This document shows positions 50,346 through 59,560 of a DNA stretch of 64,000 nucleotides, in pieces. Under the pieces are notes generated by a model that saw only the letters and a program-made list of their open reading frames with translations, was not told where the DNA came from and ran no database searches. A program made the translations under genes and the position numbers. Positions within the stretch are counted from its first letter, which is position 1; each line of letters opens with the position of its first letter. Source of the DNA: Lanius collurio (lineage: Eukaryota > Chordata > Aves > Passeriformes > Laniidae); contig JACBWW010000015.1 of the NCBI GenBank assembly GCA_020086605.1, positions 14,805,415 to 14,869,414 on the forward strand. The letters run 5' to 3'.

Positions 50346-53300
50346 AAGGACAGGCTTTGAGCTGGGGGTTCTGGCGTGGGTTTGCAGTTGGGCATGGAGG
50401 GATGGAGGGAGGAGGTGCCCTGTGAGTGCTGATGCTGAGGCGGTCAGAGCTGCACCCAGCAGGGCAGGAGGCTCATGCCCGGGGCAGGCAGAAGGGCACG
50501 CAGGCAGGAGAGACCCCAGGCAGGGGCCTCCACGGGGTTCTGCCTCTGCTGCAGCAGCTGCTGCACTCCTGTTTGCTTTGTTCCCATCCGATATTATCTT
50601 CTAAGAGACTGGACGGGTAGTTTACAGGATGCGTGACAGGTGTTTTTTCCTTATTTATGGCAGAGCCCGGTTTATTTTTAAAGCCTCTGTCCCACCTTAT
50701 CCTGTGCACCATGCTGGCTGATGTTATCCACAGCCACCGCACAGCAGGCAGCTGAGCAAAGCTCAGGACAGGACATGGCTCCGCAGCAGAGCAAGGGAGG
50801 GTAAGAGGGCTCATTTGCACTGAGAACTGCTATTTTGATCCCTGCAGTGGCAGGAAATAGCTGCAAGCTAAAACCAGATGCAGATGCCTCCAGTCACATC
50901 CCAGCCCTGACAGTAGGAGCACTGAGAAAGGGGTCAAGAAGCCCAGCAGAGGCTATGAGGCCCCATCAGCTTGGCAGGAGCTACTGCTCAGAGAGATTTC
51001 TAGGGGCTTTGGGTGCTGTAAATCATTAGAAAGCTGCACAGCCAGCCAGCTATTGTGGCTACTGTTCAGAAAAGCAGAGCTGAGCAAACAGATATCATGT
51101 CTTTTCTGGAAAAGTGGCAGATTTCTGCCAGGATAGTAAATGCTGACTGCACTAGCAGTGCTGGGCAAGCATGCTGGGAGACAGAGAGATGTCCTCTCCC
51201 TTTTCAGGCCAGAGCTAGGTGTCCTGCTAGTAACCCCAGGGTGTCTCTGGGGAGCTGGGTGCAACCACAGGACATGGGCATAGTACTATATATTTATAAT
51301 AAGACTTTCTCTTGCTTGCAACTTGTGTCCATCAGCCATTACCTTTTGTCTGCTCACTCCAGAATGGCCCTGAGGTGCATTTTAATGCCCTATCAGGCAC
51401 ACTAAGAGCACCAGGTGCTGTCATGTACGCAGCAATGCTGGCTGGAGCTGCCCACAGCCCAGGCAACCGCTGAACCACTTGCAAGCTTCTGCTCTCACAT
51501 TGCTCCACCTAAAACCAAGACAGTCAGAGCCAGCTGTGAGTTCCCCAGGGGTCTTTAGCTTGACACTTAGGACAGAGCAGGTGTGGTGGTTTCACTGTGA
51601 CAGTGCATCTGGCATTGTCATTTCTGCCTGGGTGAGTAAACCCCAGCTGAGTGACAACTGCAGCCCCACAGTCTTTCTGAATGGCTAACATTCCTTACAC
51701 TGAAAAAGCAAATTTTTTCAATGCTGTCAAAAATTTAAGAGGAAAAAAGCAGTGAGAAGTGGTGTTTTTCAGCTAAGCCAAACAGCTGTGAGTCTCCATA
51801 ATTCTACCAGGCTTAAAGAAATGTGAGACAGTCACCTTTCCTGTACAGGGGAGAGATCCTGACCAGCCTGAAGGCCAGGCTGCAGGCCTGGGCTTAAATT
51901 AGGCTCCATTTAAGTAGAGGGCAGATGAGCAGTGGTCTCCATAGGGCCAGTCAGGGCATTTAGGCACTCCTGATGCCCTCAAGTCATGTCATATACCCCC
52001 AATTTTCAGCACCCAGAAGGTGCCAAGTGCTAGAGGCCATATGCTGCACAGGGGCCACATGGCTCCTGAAAGCCTCCAGGACCTAGTGGAGTGATGTGGG
52101 GAGACCTGCAAAGCCCTCCAGGTGCTCCAGGGCTTTTGTCTTTTCCTGAAACCCATCTCACAGCCTTAAGAGGTAAAAACAGTTCTCCTTCCAGAGCAGA
52201 GGTAGAGAGGACACAAAGAAAAGCCATTGGGCATCATATCCAGCATGCGGGGGCACCCTGAGCTGCCAGCAGGTAGAAGATACTGTGTCCTGTGGGGAAA
52301 CGCCTCAGGAACCTGGAGATAATCAGAAGCAGAAATAGCTGTGCAGGTGAAACATGAAAGTTGAAGCCTGTGTTCCCTATGCAAATCCATGCACACACAT
52401 CAAGGTACATTAATGCGGCAGGCTGCAAACAATGATTTATGAACTGCCAAGTCATGTTGCTGCTGGTGGCCTGGGCTAAGATGCATGATCTGGAGGTGAT
52501 GAGGAGCCCTTTTTTTGGCTGGGCTTTCTATGAGAAGGGCAGGTGGCTCAGTGGTGTGCTGATAATGGAGGAGAGGCAGGACTTCTGGCAAATGCCTCAT
52601 TTGCATTGTGACCTAATGGAGAGCCTGGCAGACACAGTGCTGGAGAGCAGCACCTCAAGTCCAGGGGTCCTCCTTGTACCCCTGCATCTTTTCCAGAGGT
52701 CTCCAAACACCTCAGGTAGGTGAGCAGCATTCAGCAGACTTCTACCTCACATCTATGAGAAACTGAATGTCTGCCTCCTTCCTGTGTGGATGCTTCTGAA
52801 CTGAGCTGACCCCAGAAAAAACAGGCAGCTGCAAACACTGCAGACAAGGACAGCTTGGCTTGCAGTACCTGGGGTTAAAGATGGCCTTTCCCTAGTCCAT
52901 CCCCATTTGGTGGGTGATGGTGTCTACCAGCACTTCATCGCGCTCAGAGGTGCTCCAGAGTTACACAACCACTGTGTTACAATCAGTACTTACCAAGTGA
53001 CTCAAGCAGAGTGGGCTGTTTCACAACCAGTCCTGGTCTATTTATAAGCCCCTGCTCAAATGCCAGAGGACTCTTTTATTAGTCAAAACACTTTCTGCAG
53101 AGGAGACTCAGGGGGCTCTTTGCTTTATGAGGTAAAGTTCAAAGAAGAGGATCTCTCCAGCCTCTTGCTGAGCCTGGCTCTTTGCAAGCCACAAGACAGT
53201 TTTGTAGCTTACCTCCATCCTAAAAATTCTGTCAGCAAGTGAAAGCGCTGGGGCATTCAAAAGCCCAGGGTACCTTAAGGTGAGTTATCCATCAACCAAG

Positions 53301-54330
53301 AAAGCAGTTGGGTTTAAACCTGCGTGGTAGGAGTGCAGCATGATGGATGTTCTGGGGTTATATCCCAGAGCCTAAGGGAAGGAGAAGCTGGACTGCAATG
53401 TGGAGGCAGGGCAGGTCTGCAGCAGATGGCCAACAGGAGTCCCATGGTGGGCAAAGGGCTCCTAGCAGCACTAGAGAGCCAGCAACACCAACCGGCCAAC
53501 CTGACAGAGATGGGCCAGGCAACTGGGACAGCAGGAGAGCTGATCAAGAAAGGCCACATTTTTGCAACCAGCTCCTCCCCTGCCGATATCCCACAGCCTG
53601 GTTTCGGAAACACCACAGTGATTCAGCAGCAAGGGACTTGTGCATCCTGTGTGAGGGCAGTGCCTCGTGTTTAGATTACTGAATTGTCAAGCTCAACCCT
53701 TTGCCATGTGGAAGCAAACCTGGAGTCCAGCAGAGGAGAGGTGTGGGACGTACCCAAGATGCACCTGTTTTGCTTGTGCTTTTGGGCCAAGTCTTCCAGA
53801 GATTGTGCAAAGCACAAGTGGGACAAATGTTAGTCTGGAGCAAAACATGGGCTTCTTGCTGCTGCCATTGCTGGGAGCACAGGCAGAGGCAGCAAGTGCT
53901 TGAGCAACTGACATACACTGGGTACAGTGGTCGAGGACTGATCCCTTACTTACACACCAAAACCCAACCAACCAGTGATCCTCAGGAACAATAGCACTGT
54001 TTATGCGCATGTGTGGTAACATTAAATATTACTTAAAACAGTGCAGCTCACCTTCTCGTGGCCAGGATTGTGTGATGTCCAGCCACACTGCTAAGAGAAG
54101 GACACTGATCAGGAGGGGAAATAGGGTGGTTGCTGGGTCAAAGACCATGCTCCCAGAAGATCTTGTATCCTCTGTTTTGTGATTCCTTTGCACAAACTTG
54201 CCTGATCACTGGGAAGTAGGGACAAAAACCAACCACCCACTAGGCTAGATGCCAGATATTATCCCTTCACCCAGAGGACAAATAATTTTTTTTAACTAAT
54301 ATCTTTAAATTAACCCCTTGAACATGCCCA
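50346..54330. other. Sequence between the two candidate HOPX promoters
   Basis: No coding exon or known repeat is recognised. If the distal promoter serves HOPX, this is HOPX intron; otherwise it is intergenic. Confidence 0.5.
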
Positions 54331-54336
54331 TTTCTA

Positions 54337-54420
54337 TGACATCACTCCTAAGTGACGCCCAGGCCTAAATACGGCCGTAAACAGGAATCGTTCCCATGGG
54401 AGTCACACTGGCTATAAATA
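54337..54420 (+). promoter_or_regulatory. HOPX: Proximal HOPX promoter with TATA box
   Basis: TATAAATA lies at 54413-54420, about 50 bases before the donor of the short first exon. Upstream are a CRE-like TGACATCA (54337-54344), a CRE half site TGACG (54353-54357) and a CArG-like CCTAAATACGG (54364-54374), imperfect by one base. An AAGTG core overlaps the CRE half site. HOPX is a known target of NKX2-5 and a partner of SRF in mammals, so these motifs fit. They are motif matches only. Confidence 0.6.
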
Positions 54421-54444
54421 CAGCAACAGGGGAGCGCTGAGCAG

Positions 54445-54471
54445 CCTGCAGCTTCCTGCCAGCTGAGGATG
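54445..54471 (+). other. HOPX: HOPX short non-coding first exon
   Basis: The position about 25-30 bases after the TATA box gives an expected start near 54445. The strong donor GTGAGG begins at 54472 after ...GAGGATG. Joined to the acceptor CTCTCTGCAG at 54748, it extends the HOPX 5' untranslated region. The terminal ATG would meet a stop within a few codons after splicing. The frame that enters HOPX has an upstream stop. Translation therefore starts in exon 2. Confidence 0.55.
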
Positions 54472-54623
54472 GTGAGGCAGCTCAGCGCTGGGCACTGCTG
54501 GCGTGTGGTTGCTGCACTGAGGAAACTGAGACAGGAGTTGCTGGGGGGCTGGCGCTCCCAGCTGAGTTCCCGGGCATGTCTTTGGGAAGGGAGTTGAGCC
54601 CTGCCACAGCCAGAGGCCACGGC

Positions 54624-54648
54624 GGGGGGGGGGGGGGGGGGGGGGGGG
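54624..54648 (+). repeat. Poly(G) run of 25 in HOPX intron 1
   Basis: Twenty-five uninterrupted G residues, 100 bases upstream of the HOPX coding exon acceptor. The run can form G-quadruplex structures and is a typical site of length variation and sequencing error, so the exact count is uncertain. Confidence 0.9.
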
Positions 54649-54780
54649 AGGCTTGTGGGGACACGGATTGCAAATCTGGGGCTCAGCAAGTGTGGCCTCA
54701 CTGGTGGCCACTCCCAGCTTGAGCAATGACACCGGCCCCTCTCTGCAGTGCCTGGCCCCATAGCCCTGCCTCAGGAGGAG

Positions 54781-54924
54781 ATGGCCATGGAAAAGCCAGT
54801 GATTCCCACTGAGGAGCAGCTGCAGATCCTGGAGCACCACTTCTGCAAGGTGAACAAACATCCTGACCCCACCACGCTGTGCCTCATCGCGGCTGAGACC
54901 GGGCTCTCCGAGGAGCAGACTCTG
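54781..54924 (+). CDS. HOPX: HOPX coding exon 2 (start, helices I and II)
   Basis: The exon begins after acceptor CTCTCTGCAG at 54748. The coding part starts at 54781 and ends in phase 0 at the donor GTGAGT (54925). It encodes 48 residues covering helices I and II. An open frame runs through the donor to 55314, but the donor is strong and the downstream frame is low-complexity. Confidence 0.95.
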
Positions 54925-57294
54925 GTGAGTGTATGTCCCTTATCCCTCCCCTGGCACCAGCCTCACTCCCTCTGCATGCCTCTGTGCCTCACTCCCCCTG
55001 CCTCTCCTGTCCTGGTCTCTCTATCATACACCTGCACCCACCTTTCCCCCCCACAGGCTTCCTACAGCAGCCCCTGCCCCTCTCATGATGCCCCCACATG
55101 GCCTGCACTCCTCTGTGCCCCATGTGCTCCCTGCTTGCACTGCTTGGACCACCGTGTGCCCTGCACACTCCTCACTCTGCCCACAAGTCTCTTCTGCACC
55201 TCTGCAACCCCCAGCACATCCCTAACCCCGCACTGTACCCACAGAGCTCTAATGCAACTCAGCACCTCCCTGTACCCCACATCCTTCCTGCACCCCATGC
55301 ATTTCTGCTCCTGAATGTACAACCTATGCATGCTGCTCTTCCAAACCATTTCTGATAGTCCTGAATGCACAAACTACTGCTGGCTTTAAGGTCTGAAGAA
55401 ACTACTGTCATTTTAAAACAGACAGAGGATAAATGCAGCTCCTGCAGGATATGTTGTGGGACATGCTCAGGCTCTGCACCCTCTGCCTCGGCGTCCCTAA
55501 GCCCAGATGTCAGGCAAGTCTGTCAGCCTCCCCAGGAGACATAAAAGCCTCCAAATACCTCTCCACAGGGACAGGCTGCCCCTGTCTGAGAATTCCACCA
55601 AGCCCTGTGCTCCACCTGGCTACCTGCAGGCTACCATGGGATTCAGAAGCAAACGGCTTCTTCCCAGTTCCTTCAGGTGGCAGTGCAGCTCACTGTGATG
55701 CAGGTGTTTACTAGACCCATAGCATTTATGGCTCTAGAAAATAAATCCAACCCACGGAAAAAGTTAACAGGTTTGCAGAGAGTTGCCAAGCCTGGCCCTC
55801 CCTCAGCAAAGCCAAAGGGATATAAAAGCTGAGCAGGCAATGTCAGCATTTAGCCTGTCCCAGGGAAAGATGCTGGGACAGCATCCATTGCACTGATAGT
55901 CCTCAGCTGGTGTGGATTGTGCTTTAGTGACAGGCAGGTATCAATCACTGCTTGTTTGTGGCTGCAAGGAGGCAGTACCCCTAAAATACCTTCTTCTCCA
56001 TAGAAATGGCACTGTTCCTTTTTTTTTCTTTTTTTTTTTTTTCCTACAGGCCATATACACCCAGGGCACCTCTGTAGATGTCTTAAAATCTTTCCTGATA
56101 GCCATCTTTTTCCACTAGTCTCGAGTGCTCTGAGAGATCGGGAGATGAAGGTCATGTTAGGGACAGGATCAAGACTGGGGCGGTGAGCTGCAAAGTGCCT
56201 GCATTGCATAGAACACAGGGAGTCATCACTCCTGACATCTGGAGAGCTTTATCATCTAGAAATAGCAGCCATTCTAATAAAAAAATTAAGTAACAATGAG
56301 ATGCAAAGAGGAGACGATGGCTAAGGACAGAAAGTGAAATTTTTGGGAGGAGGTTAGGCTGTCAATCATCTGACTGGATGTGGTTGAAGGCAGTGTGAGT
56401 GCAAGAGACACTTGTAGAGAGCACCGAGGTTGTACCATTACAGACCATAATAGCTTCAAAAATAACCATGAACAAATATAGCAACAAAATGAGCTTCAAC
56501 AAAAGGAATCACAGGCACATTGCCAAACAAAAGGCTGAGCTGTGCTTCCGGCATACGACTTATATCTCTTTTCTTACTTTTCCTCTTAGGTAGTGTAGCT
56601 TTAACCAGATACATTTTATCTAATATTTTTAATTTTGTCTGTCATGAAGTGGCATCAGCACTTGGAATGGGCCTGCAGATGCTAAGTTACTCCTAACATA
56701 GACATGCATATTGCCTGAAGACCAAGACATTTTTTAAACAATTTTTTTAATATATTTGTTCTTAAATTTGTTGAGAGCCATTGTGCTGTACCTCTCATGC
56801 CTTCTGAAACAGGTGAGCTTTTGATTCCTGTCAGTTTTGGACCTGCAAGTGATTGTTTCACTGCTCCAGTCACTTAAACAGACACCATCCAGCTCCTTAG
56901 CCAATCTCTTACTCTGTTTGCAAGAAAAACCTGGACTCACAGCAATAAGAAAAGGACTTACCCACACTTGTAAAGGTCTGAAGTGAGAGAAATTAATTGG
57001 AAAGAGGTGCAAATGTGGGTTACAAGACCATTCAGTCAGGAATGACTATCCTGGTGCCTGCACTGCCTGGGAACAGCACCTTGCTACAAGGCAGCAGCAC
57101 CAGGAGTTCCCCTCACCTGGTCCCACGTGCTGACCACATCTGCACCTTTAGCAAAATTATTTGGAGGCTTTGCTCAGCCCAGTGCACTCAGTCTCTGTTT
57201 TGTTCCTTCTCTCCAGAAATGGTTCAAGCAGCGCCTGGCAGAGTGGAGGAAGTCTGAAGGGCTGCCCTCAGAAAGCGGGTCTGTCAGGGACTAG
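54781..57294 (+). CDS. HOPX: Homeodomain-only protein HOPX, two coding exons
   Basis: The coding exons 54781-54924 and 57217-57294 join in phase 0 and give 73 residues, the usual length of mammalian HOPX. The sequence contains the diagnostic KHPDPTTLCLIAAETGLSEEQT and KWFKQRLAEWRKSEGLPSE. The whole protein is a three-helix homeodomain of about 60 residues with a short tail. In helix III the canonical WFQNRR is WFKQRL. The DNA-contacting Asn51 and Arg53 are absent, as known for HOPX. HOPX acts in the nucleus as a co-regulator, modulating SRF and recruiting histone deacetylase in heart and other progenitors. The start at 54781 (MAMEKP) gives the family length, but the second ATG at 54787 has an equally good context. 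The residue at the exon junction is Leu, where human has Gln. Confidence 0.96.
54933..55320. repeat. C-rich degenerate repeat tract in HOPX intron 2
   Basis: Pyrimidine-rich sequence with recurring CTGCACCC, CCTCTGC and CCCCAC words continues for nearly 400 bases directly after the HOPX donor. It lacks a fixed period. The bias explains why one frame stays open across the donor, predicting a Cys/Pro/Ser/Leu-rich string with no homology. Confidence 0.5.
55321..57216 (+). other. HOPX: Remaining part of HOPX intron 2
   Basis: No further HOPX exon is recognised. A strong cryptic acceptor, a long T tract followed by CCTACAG ending at 56050, has no in-phase exon or downstream donor that I can support. 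Confidence 0.6.
57217..57294 (+). CDS. HOPX: HOPX coding exon 3 (helix III, stop)
   Basis: The exon follows the pyrimidine-rich acceptor TTCCTTCTCTCCAG and encodes KWFKQRLAEWRKSEGLPSES and a five-residue tail, ending in TAG. It carries recognition helix III without the usual DNA-binding residues. Confidence 0.96.
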   Translation, partial: KWFKQRLAEWRKSEGLPSESGSVRD

Positions 57295-57455
57295 AGGATG
57301 CTGCTCCAATCCCCTTGCCTCTTATAAATGATGGTGAAGCTCTTCAGAGTGGTTTCCTTGGGTTTCTTCTGTTGCAATAGGTTTTGCAATACAAATACTC
57401 TGCTATTTAACATAAGTTTTATTTAACATGTACATAACCAGAAAAAACCCCATTT

Positions 57456-57486
<31 letters not shown>

Positions 57487-57488
57487 AT
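57456..57488. repeat. (TA)n(TG)n microsatellite in HOPX 3' untranslated region
   Basis: An alternating TA run (57456-57474) passes directly into a GT run (to about 57487). It starts 160 bases after the HOPX stop codon and before the likely poly(A) signal, so it would be transcribed. Confidence 0.9.
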
Positions 57489-57621
57489 ACAACTTTTGAT
57501 GGCTGATAACCTGTCTAGTGATTCCAACCCATTAACAGCAGCTGCACAGGAAAAGGCAATTTCATGCCCTTGTCCCAGGCTTGCAGAAAATTTGCCATGA
57601 TATATGTTCAAATATAGAAGA

Positions 57622-57627
57622 AATAAA
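57622..57627 (+). terminator. HOPX: Candidate HOPX polyadenylation signal
   Basis: AATAAA lies 328 bases after the stop codon, the first canonical hexamer in this direction. Mammalian HOPX has a longer 3' untranslated region, so a further signal may also be used. Confidence 0.5.
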
Positions 57628-57649
57628 GATTCCTTTTCCTTACAATCCT

Positions 57650-59300
57650 CAGAGGCAAAGTATGTGTACTAGCTTTAAAGTACAGATCATCCAGAGACTA
57701 GGACATCTGGAAAAGCAGGTGAGTTGTTCAGGTGACCTGGTTTGGCTCAACATGCCTGAATCAGCTCTGGATACTGGCAAACCAAGTCCCTACACCATAA
57801 TCAGATCAAGCCAATCACCCCTTGCATGCCTTTTCTACCTTTCTGTTAAAGGTCCCTAAAGAGAAAGAACTTGTGGCTTGTTTTGGGTTTTTTCCCAGTG
57901 CAATAATAATTTAATTTTTTTTTAATTAGAGGAGCTGTGTTGTCCCTGCTCATGCTCCCTGCCCCCATGATGGGAGGGAGACTCCTTCCTCTGGAAGGGC
58001 AGCATTTCTCCCAGGCAGCCTCAGTGGGCACTGTGGGTTTTCCCTCTTGCTGCAGGGACAGCCATGGGCAGCCTCATCTCCCAGGGCACCCATGGGTCCA
58101 TGCATAGCAGCCCACACAGCCCCACACATACCCAAATCCCCAGGGTGGCAGAGGGTGGTGGTGCTGGGGTTCCCCCACAGGGTAGGGGCTTTAGGGGGAG
58201 ACCCCAGTCTCCTTCTGGCCATTCTCAAGCCTGAGGAATGCAGTTGCACTGGGGCTCTTGCAGGAAGTCCGTCCTGGCATAGGACAATGCCTGGTCTGAA
58301 AATAACCAGCACCATTGCCCAGTGACCTTACCTTGTTCAAAAGCCTTCAAAAGTCCTCTGCTTAGTGGATTATTGAATCAATTAATGGATCCTCTGATTA
58401 ATCCCCTTCTGGTTTGTGGTCACCTGCCCTCTACTCCTTTGGAAGGAGAATCAGCTTAACACAGGGAAGATTAAAATACATTGGCTCTGAAGCTTTCATT
58501 TGTGGCTTTTTTCCCTTACTGGTGAGCATCTCTCCTGCCTCAGTATTTCCACCCTGTCGCCAGTGACTGGGCAGCCAGTGCAAAACACATCGACCTTGTA
58601 GGAAACAGATAAAAGCATTCTCCTTTATGCCATGCCCCACACAGGCTGTGTTGTTCCCCTGCAATCCAGCTGCCAAAGTGACTCACCCACAGACCCACCT
58701 GGAGCTCAGAATTTGTTCTGCAGACTCTGGCATCAATACTTATTTTCTGTGTAGCCTTTGCAATGTGCCTTCTCTCTTACTCTGAGGGGAACTCTGCTTT
58801 TTTGAGTTGAGCTCCAAAAATCCCAATGCAGAACTCTCCTGTTTTGCCTGGGGTCACACAACTGAGTATTGGAACCACACAGATTTAACCTAGCTATGTA
58901 ACTGGATCTGCCTGTTCTCCAGGCATTTGAGAAAACAGCCCCCAAATCCAAGCCAACTCAACATACATTGTAGCCTTTTGTATTTCTACTTCTGTCACAA
59001 GCACAAAACTTATGAGTGTCAGTAAGGAGATGTTTAAACTTTAGCAAAAACTTTTGAACCCAAATTCAGGAGTTGTGTTGCATCAGCTTAGTGCATGCTC
59101 TTGGGTTTGGTTTGCCATACTTTCCTGCATGAAAGGACAGCTCCTGTGCTTCCCAAAGCAGTTGCTTCATTACTTCTTAAACAATTACAGCAAAATAATC
59201 AAGAGAGAAACTTCAGACATAACCCATCCCAGGGAGAGAGTCCTCCCATATTAGGGCAAATTCTGTTAATTTTCCCTGAAGACTAAACTTAAGGAATGAT
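57650..59300. other. Region between convergent HOPX and THEGL
   Basis: No gene or known repeat is recognised. HOPX enters from the left and THEGL from the right, so their 3' ends face each other here. Confidence 0.5.
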
Positions 59301-59303
59301 GAT

Positions 59304-59309
59304 TTTATT
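59304..59309 (-). terminator. THEGL: Candidate THEGL polyadenylation signal
   Basis: TTTATT on the plus strand is AATAAA on the minus strand, 137 bases after the THEGL stop codon. No earlier canonical hexamer was noticed. Confidence 0.6.
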
Positions 59310-59445
59310 TGAATTCCCAGAAAGTGTTACTGCTGACTGCTGCCTCTGTGTTGTGTTCAAGCAGATTTTCCAGCCACTGCACAGCCCAGAGAGAGTGATG
59401 TTCCAAGGGGTGATGTGGGCAGCTGGCAGGAGCATTTGAGGGAGC

Positions 59446-59560
59446 TTAGCGCAGAATTGGTTGAGCCAGTTCTTGGAGCCGCTGAGAACAAGCTGCTTTC
59501 AAAGCAGCCTCCTTCACTCTGAATGCATCTGGGTTGTATTCAGTCAAGCCCACACGAGGT
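59446..59560 (-). CDS. THEGL: THEGL last coding exon
   Basis: The exon follows acceptor CTACCCTCTCTCCTCCAG and encodes PRVGLTEYNPDAFRVKEAAL and the last repeat, LQELAQPILR, followed by TAA (59448-59446). Its first base completes the Arg codon begun by the preceding exon. Confidence 0.9.

Noticed and set aside
54748..54780. N-terminal extension of HOPX starting at GTG
   Set aside because: The frame begins exactly at a splice acceptor and has no ATG. The first ATG, at 54781, gives the family length of 73 residues.
56017..56118. Strong polypyrimidine tract and acceptor in HOPX intron 2
   Set aside because: No plausible coding exon or donor follows, so it is considered a cryptic site.
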